Source of the DNA: Micromonospora avicenniae
GTDB taxonomy: Bacteria > Actinomycetota > Actinomycetes > Mycobacteriales > Micromonosporaceae
Assembly: GCF_900156065.1 (NCBI RefSeq)
Contig: NZ_FTNF01000021.1
Coordinates: 1 to 64,000, forward strand
DNA: 64,000 bases
Direction of reading: 5' to 3'
In this document: in pieces, positions 52,448 to 62,176 of the stretch
How positions within the stretch are numbered: position 1 is the first letter of the stretch
Layout of the letters: the number at the start of each line of letters is the position of its first letter
Made by a program: the position numbers and the translations under genes
Notes under the pieces: model-generated
The model's database searches: none
What the model saw: only the letters and a program-made list of their open reading frames with translations
Told to the model about the DNA's origin: nothing

Positions 52448-54133
52448 ATGGCGCCGATGACGGATCCCGCCATCACCCGACGCGGGCTGTTCGGTCTGGG
52501 GGCCGCTGCCACCGCGGCCACGACGCTCGCCGGCGTCGCCGACCCCGCGCGGGCGGCCGTCCCGGATGACCTCACCCCGCCAGGCGACACCGCCGCGGAG
52601 CTCATCCGGCAGTGGCGGGAGGCGTCAGGCAGCCATCCGCTGCTCCCGGACGTGTCGACCGCCGGCTACCGGCTCGGCCAGCGGCCGCCGCGACCACGGG
52701 TCGCCACGAAGGTCACCGACTTCGGCGCCCGGCCGGACGGGACGGACTGCACCGCGGCGTTCAACGCGGCCGTACGCCACGCCGGCGAGCACGGCGGGGG
52801 AGTGGTGCTGGTGCCGCCCGGGACCTGGACGCTCTCCGGGCCGGTCTGGATGCACTGGTCCGGGGTGGTGCTGCGCGGGGCCGGCCGGGACGCCACCGTG
52901 CTGCACTGCACCCGTACCCTCGACGACGGCTACCGGCCGAACCGCCAGTCCAACGGCAACAGCCGCTGGTCGTGGACCGGGGGACAGATCTGGTTCGTCG
53001 CGCCCGAGCGGCGTGCCCGCTCCGAGGCCGAGGACTACGCGGGCACCGAGGGGTGGCTGCTCGGTGACGTACTCGCCGAGGTAGGTAGCGCCTCCCGCGG
53101 CCAGCGGACCCTGGTGGTCTCCGGCACCAGCCGGCTGACCCCCGGCGACATGGTCGTGCTCGAGTGCCAGAACCCACCGGACGCGAGCCTGCTGCGCCAC
53201 CTCGCCGGCGACGTGCCCGGCACCCGGGACTACGACTGGCCCCGCAGCGCGCCGCAACTCGTCACCGGGTCCGGCGGGCAGTACGTGCAGTACGCGACCC
53301 TGCAGTGGCCGGTGCGGGTGGCAGCGGTACTCGGCGACCGGATGATCCGGCTGGCGCAGCCCCTCAAGTACGACCTGCGGCCCGGCTGGCCGGCCCGGCT
53401 GCGCGCGATCGGCCCCACCGTCCACGACGCCGGCGTCGAGCACCTCACGATCCGCAACGAACTCGTTCCGCAGACCGCGCACAACCGGCACCCGGGCTCG
53501 AACGGGGTGTGCTTCCAAGCGGTCCACGACTGCTGGGCGCGGGACGTCCGCGTGGAGAACTGCGACCTCGGGTTCGGGTTGACAACCGCCAAGTCGGTCA
53601 CCATCACCGGGGTGACCGTCGGCGGGCGGGCCGCCCACCACAGCTTCGCCTGCCGGATGCAGTCGAACGACAACCTGGTGGAGGACTTCGAAATCGAACG
53701 TTTCACCGTGCCGGTACCCTCCGGCGCGATCCACCACGGCCTCAACGTGGAGGGGCTCTCGGCCGGCAACGTCTACCGGGGCGGGCGCATGGCGGAAGGC
53801 ACGTTCGACACCCACCGCGCACTGCCGTTCGAGAACGTCCGGACCGACATCACGCTGGAGAACAACGGAAGGGTGGGCGGATCCGCCGCGTCCGGACCGC
53901 TGTTCGGCGCGCGGATGACGCACTGGAACGTGCGCATCACCAACGGCCGGCCGTACGCGATCACGATCGCCGATGTGGCGCCGCGAAGCGTGACCGTCGG
54001 CGTGCAGGGCGTCGAGGACACCGGCAGCGGCCTGCCCCGCGATTTCTCCGGCGATCTGGAATCACTGCTCGCCGACCACGGGTCGGCACCGTCCGTCGAG
54101 GACCTCTACCTCGCCCAACGTACGCGGCACTAG
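52448..54133 (+). CDS. Tat-exported right-handed beta-helix protein (pectate lyase/GH28 superfamily-like)
   Basis: A 561-residue protein. A Tat signal, ITRRGLFGLGAAATAATTLAG, ends near ARA. VTDFGARPDGTDCTAAFNAAV is the standard opening of the pectate-lyase-3/GH28 type beta-helix, followed by GGGVVLVPPGTWTLSGPVWM, the coil series VHDAGVEHLTIRNEL, DVRVENCDLGFGLTTAKSVTI and GVTVGGRAAHHSFACRMQS, and stacked strands to the C-terminus. The catalytic Asp motifs of GH28 are not visible, so activity may be lyase-like or unknown. GAGG at 52436-52441 precedes ATG 52448. Four LacI-type operators lie upstream. The stop codon TAG is formed by the end of an inserted MITE. Confidence 0.82.
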   Translation: MAPMTDPAITRRGLFGLGAAATAATTLAGVADPARAAVPDDLTPPGDTAAELIRQWREASGSHPLLPDVSTAGYRLGQRPPRPRVATKVTDFGARPDGTDCTAAFNAAVRHAGEHGGGVVLVPPGTWTLSGPVWMHWSGVVLRGAGRDATVLHCTRTLDDGYRPNRQSNGNSRWSWTGGQIWFVAPERRARSEAEDYAGTEGWLLGDVLAEVGSASRGQRTLVVSGTSRLTPGDMVVLECQNPPDASLLRHLAGDVPGTRDYDWPRSAPQLVTGSGGQYVQYATLQWPVRVAAVLGDRMIRLAQPLKYDLRPGWPARLRAIGPTVHDAGVEHLTIRNELVPQTAHNRHPGSNGVCFQAVHDCWARDVRVENCDLGFGLTTAKSVTITGVTVGGRAAHHSFACRMQSNDNLVEDFEIERFTVPVPSGAIHHGLNVEGLSAGNVYRGGRMAEGTFDTHRALPFENVRTDITLENNGRVGGSAASGPLFGARMTHWNVRITNGRPYAITIADVAPRSVTVGVQGVEDTGSGLPRDFSGDLESLLADHGSAPSVEDLYLAQRTRH

Positions 54134-54298
54134 TGCGGTGTCCAGGAACGTTGGCGGTGTCGCGGCGAGGTCCAGGCGGCGGTCCGGCAAGGCGGAGTCG
54201 GGCCTGGATACCGGTGTTGTATCCAGGCCCGACTCCAACGCCGCCGGTCGTCGTCTGGGCCCGGCACGGCCCGGTGAACGTTTCTGGACACCGCACTA
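54131..54298. mobile_element. 168-bp MITE-like element, IS630-type ends
   Basis: Terminal inverted repeats at 54130-54152 and 54277-54299 agree at 22 of 23 positions and start at TA (54131-54132 and 54297-54298), the target duplicated by IS630/Tc1-mariner elements. The interior has no coding frame but a perfect 18-bp hairpin, GGAGTCGGGCCTGGATAC (54194-54211) with its complement at 54219-54236. The right end resembles the IS end at 315-340 at 22 of 26 positions, so a related transposase could mobilise it. It lies between the beta-helix gene and the next GH79-like gene and may also act as a terminator. Confidence 0.75.
54194..54236. terminator. Perfect 18-bp hairpin inside the MITE
   Basis: GGAGTCGGGCCTGGATAC pairs with the complementary arm ending at 54236 around a 7-base loop. 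It follows the beta-helix stop codon by about 60 bp and could end its transcript, giving the inserted element a regulatory effect. Confidence 0.5.
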
Positions 54299-54373
54299 GC
54301 TTCGGCGCCGGCCCTCGACGGATCGGTCTGGCCCCGTGATGCCGCACTCCGGCCACCACCGCAAGGAGAATTG

Positions 54374-56042
54374 ATGGATCCGCACAACGAAGCTGTCGAC
54401 GGGGCGGCCCGCCTCACGGCACCCACTCGCCTACGGCCGGGCCTCCTGCGCCGGTCATTGGTCGCCGGAGCGCTGGCGACCGGGCTCGTGGCGGCCGTTG
54501 CCCTGCCCGCCACCGCCGACACCGCCGCCGCGACGAGCCTCACCCTCACCGCCACCGTGGACGGACGCAACGCGGTGCTGAGCGGCGAGTTCCAGGGTTC
54601 GGTGGAGTCGGCGGACTTCGCGCACGGCTACCTGACCCGGGAACGGATGGCCGAGCGGCTGCAGACGCTCGGCCCGCAGGGTGTGATCCGGCTCGGCGGC
54701 TACTCCATGGATCTGGTGTGGCCCGCGTTCGGCGAGTGGACAGATGTGCCGGCCCCGCCCGAGGCGATCGGCGGCACGGTCGATCAGAGCGACCTGGACC
54801 ACCTCAAGGAACTGCTCGACGCCACGGGCTGGAAGGTGACCCTCGGCGCCCCGCTCAAGACGGTCATCGACCCTTCCAAGATCAAAAATCCTGCCCGGGA
54901 CCCGTCACCCGACGTCAGCCTGGAGCAGGTGGTCGCGGAGGTCACGGCCGCGCACGAAGCCCTGGGCGAGGACCTGATCGGCGTGGAGCTCGGCAACGAG
55001 TACGACAACGTCACCACCCTCACCGAAGCGGAACTGTGGGAGACGGCGAAGCAGTACCGGGTCGCCATCGACCAGGCGCTCCCGCACGCCAACCTCAAGG
55101 TGATCGGTCCGTCGGCGAACACCGCGAAGACCAACACGCGGCTGGAGGGGTTCGTCTCCGCCGCACTCGCCGACACCGCCACCGAGCCGAAGCAGGTGCT
55201 GGGCGAGCTGGCCTCGCACTGGTATCCGTGGAGCCACTGCGGCTCGTCCCGGGTGACCGTCGAGCAGCTGATGTCCCCGCTCACGTACACGAACACCCGC
55301 AGCAAGCTGGCCGGCATCATGGCCGTCGACGACCAACTGCACGGCACGGTCCCGGTGACCGTCAACGAGTCGAACAACGCCTCGTGCAGCGGCATGCCGG
55401 AGGTCAGCAACTCGTACGCGACCGCGCTGTGGTCGCTGGACTACCTGCTTCAGGCGGCGCAGAGCGGCGTCGACCGGCTGCAGTTCCACACCAACACCAC
55501 AGGCGTCTGCGGCGACTTCAAGCCACGTGACTCCGCCGACTACCCGATCTCCTACCGGTACTACGGCGCGTTCTGTGCCGCAACCCAGGCGTCACTCGAG
55601 GCGGACGAGCTGTCCGCGAACCCGCTCTACTACGGCATCTGGGCGTTCCGGCAGGTGCCGCAGGGCCGCTTCGTCGACCTCGACGTCGCCGACGAGCACC
55701 TGGACAAGCTCCGCGCCTACGCCGTCGAGGGGGAGGCCGGCGCGCTGACCGTGGTGCTCATCAACGTCCAGGACCCGGCCCGGGCGGAGAGCACCCAGGA
55801 CGCGGTGACGCTGAACCTGCCCGCCGCGTGCCGCACCGGGCGTCAGGTGACCCTGCGGAGCGACGCGCCGGAGGGGCTCGCCTCGCTGGACGCCGGTCAG
55901 ATCTCGTTGGGTGGCCAAGACCGTGGCACCCACGGGCGTCGCCAGCGGTACGCCGCAGGCGGTCGCCGTTCCGGTCGACCACCGGTCGGCCACGGTGACC
56001 GTGGCACCGGGCACCGCCCAGATCGTCACCTTCTCGCACTGA
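54374..56042 (+). CDS. GH79-like secreted glucuronidase with C-terminal frameshift
   Basis: About 556 residues if the frame is corrected. A long n-region and signal peptide (RRSLVAGALATGLVAAVALPATADT) precede a GH79-like barrel: VIRLGGYSMDLVWPAFGEW, the acid/base Glu in IGVELGNEYDNVTTL (about 209), LASHWYPWSHCGSS, and the nucleophile Glu in VPVTVNESNNASCSGMPEVS (about 331). ATG 54374 follows AAGGAGAA. At 55915-55916 a C seems to be inserted: the +1 frame continues KTVAPTGVASGTPQ to QIVTFSH and stops at 56040-56042, the expected sandwich end. As written, the frame runs on into the next gene. The catalytic domain is intact, so either a sequencing error or a tail change. Confidence 0.75.
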
Positions 56043-56119
56043 GCACCGGCCGGTCCCGCCCCGGCGGGACCGGCCCGCCCGTACCGGACCCTGTGCCAAC
56101 CGACGATCGGGAGAGTGCA

Positions 56120-57559
56120 ATGACCACCGAACACAGCAGGCGTAACGTCCTTCGCTGGGCGGCGGCGACGGGCGCCGCCGCAGCTCTGACACCGCTGGTC
56201 GGCGGTCGGGCGTACGCCGATCCGATGCGCGCCGGTAACCCGTGGGCCCGTGCCCGGTACATCAGCGCCAAGGTGGGCCGCCCACACTTCCCGGACCGCT
56301 GGTTCGACGTCACCCGCTACGGCGCGGTGGGCGACGGCGTCACCGACTGCACAGCGGCCATCCGGCGGGCGGTCGAGGCGTGCCACACCGCCGGGGGCGG
56401 CCACGTGCTGGTGCCGGCCGGCCGCTTCGCGACCGGCCCCATCCACCTGCTCAGCAACGTCGACCTGCACGTCACCGCCGACGCCGTGGTGCTGTTCAGC
56501 CAGAACCCGGCCGACTACCTGCCCGCCGTGCTGACCCGGTTCGAGGGCGTCGAGCTCTACAACTACTCGCCGCTGATCTACGCCTACGGTCAGGAAAACA
56601 TCGGCGTCACCGGCGCCGGAACGCTGGACGGCCAGGCGGACAACGCGCACTGGTGGCCGTGGAAGGGCAAGACGGAGTACGGCTGGAAGCCCGGCGACCC
56701 AAAGCAGGACGACGCCCGGGCCCGGCTGTTCGCGATGGCCGAACAGGGGGTGCCGGTCGCGCAGCGAGTCTTCGGTGAGGGGGACTATCTGCGGTCGTCG
56801 TTCATCGAGCCGTACCGCTGCCGCAACGTGCTCATCGAGGGCGTCACGATCGTCCGGTCCCCGATGTGGGAGATCCACCCGACGCTGTCGACGAACGTCC
56901 TGATCCAGGGCGTCACCGTCGACTCCCACGGCCCGAACAACGACGGCTGCGACCCGGAGTCGAGCCGGCTGGTCGTCATCCGGGACTGCACCTTCGACAC
57001 CGGGGACGACTGCATCGCGATCAAGTCCGGGCGCAACGCCGACGGGCGCCGGGTCGCCGTACCAAGCGAGGACATCCTCATCGAGGGGTGCGTGATGCGC
57101 GACGGCCACGGCGGTGTGACCATCGGCAGCGAGATGTCCGGCGGTGTGCGCAACGTCTTCGTCGACGACTGCGAGATGTCCAGCCCCAACCTGGACATCG
57201 CGCTGCGGTTCAAGACGAACTCGGTCCGCGGCGGCTTCATCACTGGCTTCCACGCCCGCGACATCCGCATCGGCGAGGTCGCCAGCGCCGTCATCGACAT
57301 CAACTTCTACTACGAGGAAGGCCCCGGATACGGCTTCAACCCGGTCGTCGGCGACATCGACGTCCGAGACCTCACCGTGCGTTCGGCCGGGCGGGCGCTC
57401 AACCTCCGCGGCTATTCAGATGCGCACATCCGCGGCGTGACCCTCACCGACATCGACTTCGGCACGACCAGCAGTCCCGACGTGGTCGAGTACGTGGACG
57501 ACCTCGTACTACGCAACGTGCTGGAGAACGGCGTGCCGCTCGAACCGGCCTCGGCATGA
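56120..57559 (+). CDS. GH28 polygalacturonase-like enzyme, Tat-exported
   Basis: A 479-residue exported beta-helix enzyme. Tat signal: SRRNVLRWAAATGAAAALTPL. The GH28 active-site set is present in order: NNDGCDPESSR (about 272), TGDDCIAIKSGRN (about 294), RDGHGGVTIGSEMSGG (His near 330) and ALRFKTNS (about 362, the RIK position). The opening FDVTRYGAVGDGVTDCTAAI is typical. It would cleave galacturonan or rhamnogalacturonan, most likely exo-acting. GGGAGAG lies before ATG 56120. The frame is open into the preceding GH79-like gene only because of that gene's frameshift. Confidence 0.92.
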   Translation: MTTEHSRRNVLRWAAATGAAAALTPLVGGRAYADPMRAGNPWARARYISAKVGRPHFPDRWFDVTRYGAVGDGVTDCTAAIRRAVEACHTAGGGHVLVPAGRFATGPIHLLSNVDLHVTADAVVLFSQNPADYLPAVLTRFEGVELYNYSPLIYAYGQENIGVTGAGTLDGQADNAHWWPWKGKTEYGWKPGDPKQDDARARLFAMAEQGVPVAQRVFGEGDYLRSSFIEPYRCRNVLIEGVTIVRSPMWEIHPTLSTNVLIQGVTVDSHGPNNDGCDPESSRLVVIRDCTFDTGDDCIAIKSGRNADGRRVAVPSEDILIEGCVMRDGHGGVTIGSEMSGGVRNVFVDDCEMSSPNLDIALRFKTNSVRGGFITGFHARDIRIGEVASAVIDINFYYEEGPGYGFNPVVGDIDVRDLTVRSAGRALNLRGYSDAHIRGVTLTDIDFGTTSSPDVVEYVDDLVLRNVLENGVPLEPASA

Positions 57560-57673
57560 ACGCGGCAGCCGCTCGAGCAGTCACCCCGCGTGCGGCCGGA
57601 AGCCCCTCGTCTCGCCGTGCGCTGCGACGTCCGCGAGATCTGAAGGGTCAGGCCCGATGAGGGGAGCCGAGGA

Positions 57674-60085
57674 GTGAAGCGTCGTACGCGGGTTCTGCTG
57701 TGCCTGGGCGTGGTCGCGGGCATGACGGCCGGGCTATCGGGCACGAGCCTCGCCGCCGGGCCGGACGACACGACGGCCCCCGGAGGCCGGCCCGAAGTGC
57801 GTTCGACGGGCACGGTGGTGGTGGCCCGCCCGGGCTCCGCGCCCATCGTCGCCAACGTCGGCACGTCCACGATCACCGTGCGCGCCGGCGCCCGGGTGCC
57901 GGCGGTCACGGGCCAGCTGGTCGCCTCCGACCGGTCGCGGCAACGGCTCACGGTCGTCGATGCGGACGGCAGGGAGAAGCGGGCCGAGCGCATCGAGGCC
58001 GGAGACCGGCTGCGGGTCACCGCCGAGGACGACCACTCCGTGGGCAGCTACACCTTCGCCATCGATGACCCGGACGCCGAGCGGCGCGACGGCGTCTACT
58101 GGAACCATCCCCGGTACGAGGGGATCGATCGGACCGTCAACGCGAGCACTCCGGTGTTCCCGGACCGCCGCTGCGACATCACCGACCACCGGTACGCGCA
58201 CCTGGTCCGGCAGGTCACCGAGCGGTATGCCGTCGGCAACGAGGCCGGTGATCCGGCGGTCAAGTCCTCACCGCTCGTCTACGCGTCGCATCAGGTCTGG
58301 TACTACACCGATGCCATCGCCGCGGCGATCACCGACTGCCACCGGGCGGGCGGCGGCATCGTCGTCGTCCCAGCCGGCGGTTCGCGCAACCCCGACGGGG
58401 CCTACTATTCCGGCGCCATCACCCTGCTGAGCAGAATCAACCTGCGCATCGACACCGGCGCCACCGTGAAGTTCGTCCGCAACAAGACGAACGAGTACTA
58501 CCCGGTCGTGTTGACCAGTTACGAGGGCAGCGACCTCTACAGCTTCTCGCCCTTCGTCTACGCGCTGCACCAGACCGACATCGCGGTCACCGGCGGCGGC
58601 CTGCTGGACGGGCAGGAGGACATGTGGAACTGGCGTCCCTGGAAGAAGGGCTACTGGGGTGAGCCCTCGGTGGAGAACAAGGACACCAACGCACCGTACG
58701 GCACCAACGGCGTCCTCAACGCCATGAACTACGCCGACGTGCCGATCCAGAAGCGCATCTTCTCCGACGACGGGCACCTGCCCGCGACCATTCCCGTGAT
58801 CGACGGTGACATGGTGCGGAATGTGGCGCCGCCTGCCGATGCGGTGCCCCTCAAGTCGACCTTCCGGCCATCGCTCATCCAGACCTACGCGTCCAGCAAC
58901 GTCCTCATCGAGGACGTGAAGATCCGCAACACGCCGTTCTGGGTCGTGCATCCGGTCAGCTCGAAGAACGTCCTGATCCGCAACCTCGACATCTACAGCG
59001 ACAAGACCAAGGACTTCGAGGCCGGCGGTTGGAACAACGACGACGGTGTGGACCCCGAGTCGAGCAGTCAAGTGGTGATGGAAGGCAACCACGTCACGGT
59101 CAGCGACGACGGCGCGGCGATCAAGGCCGGGCGTAACGTCAACGGCAGGAGGCACCGCAATCCCAGCGAGGACATCATCATCCGGCACTCGGTCTACAAC
59201 AACGACGGAGGCGGGTCCGCGGCGGTCTCGATGGGCAGCGAGATGTCCGGGGGAGTCCGCAACGTCTTCATCCACGACAACGAGTTCGGTGGGCCCGGAC
59301 TGTCGCTGGCGTTGAAGATCAAGACCAACTCCAACCGGGGCGGCTACGTCGAGAACATCTACCTGAGGGACTGCCTGTTGCGCAGCGGCATCTCGGGGAT
59401 GGTGCAGTTCGACGGCAACTACTCCGAGACCGTCCCGTTCCCAGGCGCGGACGTGTTCAACCCGACCATCCGGAACATCTACCTGGACAACGTCGACACC
59501 GCGCCCAGCATGACGCCAGGTCGGACGACCTTCCAGATGTCCAGTGCGGCGTCGCGGTCACCGGTGGAGAACGTCTACTACCGGAACTCGGACTTCTACA
59601 CGACGAACACGCTCGATGCGGGCTTCCGAGGGAACAAGAACATCAAGAACTTCGTCGTGGAGAACGTCTCCTACATCGACCCGGCAACGCTGCAGCGCAC
59701 GGTCTACAACACGACGCCGCTGAACCTGCTGGACCAGACGGAGGCGGTGACTGACTCGGGTCAAACCGTGCGATTGACAGCGGCGAGCATCGCTGCCCCG
59801 GACACCATCACCGCGGTGCCGGCGAGGACCTTCACCCTTCGCGGAAAAGTCGACCTGACGGCCTATCCCGACTTCATGGAAAAGGGGACCGTCCGGGTGT
59901 TCGTCGACCGCAGTGGCACGCCCATCCCGGCCGCTGTCGCTGCCGACGGCAGCTTCGCGACGGGATCGATCACTCTCGACGACGACCAGAGCTGGTACCA
60001 GGATCGGCACTACGTCGCGGTGAACTTCTACAACGGCATCGACATGAACACGGCGGTGTACCAGCTGACATCCTCTCTGCCCTAG
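57674..60085 (+). CDS. Secreted GH28-family enzyme, atypical
   Basis: An 803-residue exported protein. Signal: RVLLCLGVVAGMTAGLSGTSLAAG. A roughly 150-residue N-terminal beta region precedes the beta-helix with WYYTDAIAAAITDCHRAGGGIVVVPAGGS. Active-site motifs: NNDDGVDPESSSQ (about 454), SDDGAAIKAGRNV (about 478) and ALKIKTNSNRGGY (about 548) agree with GH28, but the GHG motif of the preceding enzyme is replaced by NNDGGGSAAVSMGSEMSGG, without the His. A small C-terminal sandwich ends the protein. GTG 57674 has GGGGAG at 57661-57666. Same orientation and 114 bp behind the other GH28, so co-transcription is likely. Confidence 0.85.
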   Translation: MKRRTRVLLCLGVVAGMTAGLSGTSLAAGPDDTTAPGGRPEVRSTGTVVVARPGSAPIVANVGTSTITVRAGARVPAVTGQLVASDRSRQRLTVVDADGREKRAERIEAGDRLRVTAEDDHSVGSYTFAIDDPDAERRDGVYWNHPRYEGIDRTVNASTPVFPDRRCDITDHRYAHLVRQVTERYAVGNEAGDPAVKSSPLVYASHQVWYYTDAIAAAITDCHRAGGGIVVVPAGGSRNPDGAYYSGAITLLSRINLRIDTGATVKFVRNKTNEYYPVVLTSYEGSDLYSFSPFVYALHQTDIAVTGGGLLDGQEDMWNWRPWKKGYWGEPSVENKDTNAPYGTNGVLNAMNYADVPIQKRIFSDDGHLPATIPVIDGDMVRNVAPPADAVPLKSTFRPSLIQTYASSNVLIEDVKIRNTPFWVVHPVSSKNVLIRNLDIYSDKTKDFEAGGWNNDDGVDPESSSQVVMEGNHVTVSDDGAAIKAGRNVNGRRHRNPSEDIIIRHSVYNNDGGGSAAVSMGSEMSGGVRNVFIHDNEFGGPGLSLALKIKTNSNRGGYVENIYLRDCLLRSGISGMVQFDGNYSETVPFPGADVFNPTIRNIYLDNVDTAPSMTPGRTTFQMSSAASRSPVENVYYRNSDFYTTNTLDAGFRGNKNIKNFVVENVSYIDPATLQRTVYNTTPLNLLDQTEAVTDSGQTVRLTAASIAAPDTITAVPARTFTLRGKVDLTAYPDFMEKGTVRVFVDRSGTPIPAAVAADGSFATGSITLDDDQSWYQDRHYVAVNFYNGIDMNTAVYQLTSSLP

Positions 60086-60094
60086 AAGGGGGAT

Positions 60095-60115
60095 TGCCCG
60101 GCCCGGTGGCCGGCA
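60095..60115. terminator. Hairpin terminator of the pectinase unit
   Basis: CCGGCC (60098-60103) pairs with GGCCGG (60108-60113) around CGGT, extended by outer TG/CA with one bulge. It lies between convergent genes, ten bases past the GH28 stop codon. Confidence 0.5.
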
Positions 60116-60232
60116 GGGACCACGGTGGGGCTTGCCCATGGGCCAAGGTCAAGCGCCGGGCGGTGCCTGCAGTGCTCTCATCCGAACTGGGGGACCCCAC
60201 CACCGATCCGGCCTGCGGGCTCAGGATCACCT

Positions 60233-61636
60233 CTACGCGGGACGGCCGCGGTAGCCGATGGGGCCTTCCCCGACGCGCTGGTAGGTCCCCAGGAACCCGC
60301 CGTCGTCGAAGGCGATCGTGCCGTTGTTGCCGCGGGCATCGCGCCAGGTCAGCCTGGTGAGCGGGCGGTCGGGCACACCCACCGCGAGGACCAGCAGGTC
60401 AGCGGCGTGGTGCCACCCGCCGCTCCAGCCTTCCTCTTGGGAGAAGCGTCGAGCCTCCTTGGCGAAGGAGTTGCGCTCGATCAGCCGGCCGCGGAACTCC
60501 CTCGGCCGCTCACCCGGCTGCCGGCTCCAGCCGTAGATGGCGGCCTGCTGCTTCTCGAACGTGATCGCGTATTCGGTGCCGGACGCGTCGGCCCAGGCTG
60601 CCTGGTCGAGGACGGCCTGCTCGCCGCGGTCGATGAAGATGGTGACCTCACCGACGGTGGTCGCGTACCGCAGCACCGGCTCGGCGATCGCCTGCCGTTC
60701 GAGTGCCAGCCGCGCCTGATCGTGTGCGTGCATCGGGTCGATGGTCACCCGGTACAGCCACAGCATGCTCCGGGCGTCGTCACCGTTGTCGATCCGCAAC
60801 GTGTTCCAGCCGGCCACCAACTCCTCGGCCGGAACCGCGAAGACCAGTCGTTGCGGGAGTCCTCCGCCGTTCGGGATCCGCAGCCGGTCGGCCAACGGTC
60901 GGCCATTGAGTCGAACGGTGAGCGGGGCGTGTCCAGGCGCCTGGGAGAGCATCGACGCGAGCGCCAAGAGGGCGACGCAGGCCTCGCGGACGACGGATGG
61001 GTCGGGCACGTCGAACTTCAGCTCGACCGACCCGCCGGCGCCGATGGCCAAATGGTCGTCCGCGGCCGAGGACCGGTCGGTGCCCGTGATCGCGACGTTT
61101 CCGGTGCGGGGCGGCTCGCTGCCGAAATCGGCGTAGGTAGGTCCCATCTGGATGCCGGCACGCCCCGAGGACTCTGGCGGCAGAGACGACGACGGGTGCA
61201 GCAGCACCTCGTACGAACGAACGTTTTGCTCGCCGTCGCCGTATCCGATGTTGGCGGCGCCGAACGCGGGCCGCACCTTGCCGATGTGCAGTGTGCCGGG
61301 CGCGACCGCCGCGCGGGCGACGTAGAGCGGCTCACCGTCGTCCTCCCGGCCCGCCGGCAGCGCGTCCGTGGGCACCGCGCCGGCGGACGAGATGCCCCAG
61401 ACGCCGCGGTCCATCAGCACCTCGTACTCGTCGACGCTGACCTTTTTACCGTTCCAGGTGGCCTGGGCCGCGCCGAAGCCCGGGCGGACCTTGCCCGGGT
61501 GCACACCGCCGTGCATCCGGACTCGGCACGCCCACAGCGGCTCGCCGTCCGCCTCGTAGCCGTGCGGTACCGCGCCGGGCGGGATCTGGCCGCCGCGTGC
61601 GGTTTCCCAGCGATATGCGTCGGCAGAGATACCCAT
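60233..61636 (-). CDS. DUF3421 (DM9-like) repeat protein with unrecognised C-terminal region
   Basis: A 467-residue protein with two tandem DUF3421/DM9-type repeats in residues 1-145: GGQIPPGAVPHGYEADGEPLWACR ... VHPGKVRPGFGAAQATWNG and AGAVPTDALPAGREDDGEPLYVAR ... LHIGKVRPAFGAANIGYGDG, each ending in YEVLM or YEVLL. Related repeats occur in animal DM9 lectins and natterin-like proteins. Residues 150-300 look like a beta-sandwich (VELKFDVPDPSVVREACVALL). The remaining part, with VTIFIDRGEQAVLDQAAW, is unrecognised. No signal peptide. ATG 61636 is the start. Glycan binding is plausible, not shown. Confidence 0.75.
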   Translation of the reverse strand: MGISADAYRWETARGGQIPPGAVPHGYEADGEPLWACRVRMHGGVHPGKVRPGFGAAQATWNGKKVSVDEYEVLMDRGVWGISSAGAVPTDALPAGREDDGEPLYVARAAVAPGTLHIGKVRPAFGAANIGYGDGEQNVRSYEVLLHPSSSLPPESSGRAGIQMGPTYADFGSEPPRTGNVAITGTDRSSAADDHLAIGAGGSVELKFDVPDPSVVREACVALLALASMLSQAPGHAPLTVRLNGRPLADRLRIPNGGGLPQRLVFAVPAEELVAGWNTLRIDNGDDARSMLWLYRVTIDPMHAHDQARLALERQAIAEPVLRYATTVGEVTIFIDRGEQAVLDQAAWADASGTEYAITFEKQQAAIYGWSRQPGERPREFRGRLIERNSFAKEARRFSQEEGWSGGWHHAADLLVLAVGVPDRPLTRLTWRDARGNNGTIAFDDGGFLGTYQRVGEGPIGYRGRPA

Positions 61637-62176
61637 TCGGCAGACGATAGATCAACAGCTTCAGGACTCGTGAACGCCGGTGGCCAATGGGCGGCCGTGA
61701 CGGCGACATCCGGAACTTCCTGGGAACAGGCTGCGGAGGTCGGGCCGGAGCCTTGGCGATCCGGAGCCGCACAGGTTCGGGCGCCCGCACCGGTTCCGGC
61801 CTGGGAGGCGGGTCACTGTTCACGGTGGCGCTCCTGAACGTCGGAGTCGGCCGACACTACTGGTATCAACGCATGCGCGGCGCACGCCAGATGGGTTGCG
61901 AGCCGCTCCGCCAAGGTCTCGCCGATCTTCGGTGGCGTGGCCGCCTCGGCGACTCCTTTGCCAACACGGTGATGATGCGGCCCGCCCTGCCGAGTGGCGG
62001 AAGCACGAGAAGACTTGCGCCACTTGGTACGTGACGAGAGGAGGCTCAGCCTCCAGTAATCATGCCGGCGAACCAGCTACAGACGAATCACACTTCGTGG
62101 CGTCTGAGCGGCCCTGGCCGCGGAGTTGTGGGCCTCTTCGCGGTCCGGCTCCGGTATCGGACCTTCTCCTTTCCGG
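61637..62176. other. 540-bp gap without a recognisable gene
   Basis: Frames here are short or low in coding character. One minus-strand frame overlapping the DUF3421 start is Pro/Arg-rich and lacks a domain. The DUF3421 promoter should lie in this stretch; no operator-like repeat stood out. Confidence 0.4.

Noticed and set aside
54371..57559. A genuine 1062-residue GH79-GH28 fusion protein
   Set aside because: The linker portion is out of frame junk with poor composition, the +1 frame has the conserved tail, and the GH28 part begins with its own ribosome binding site and Tat signal.
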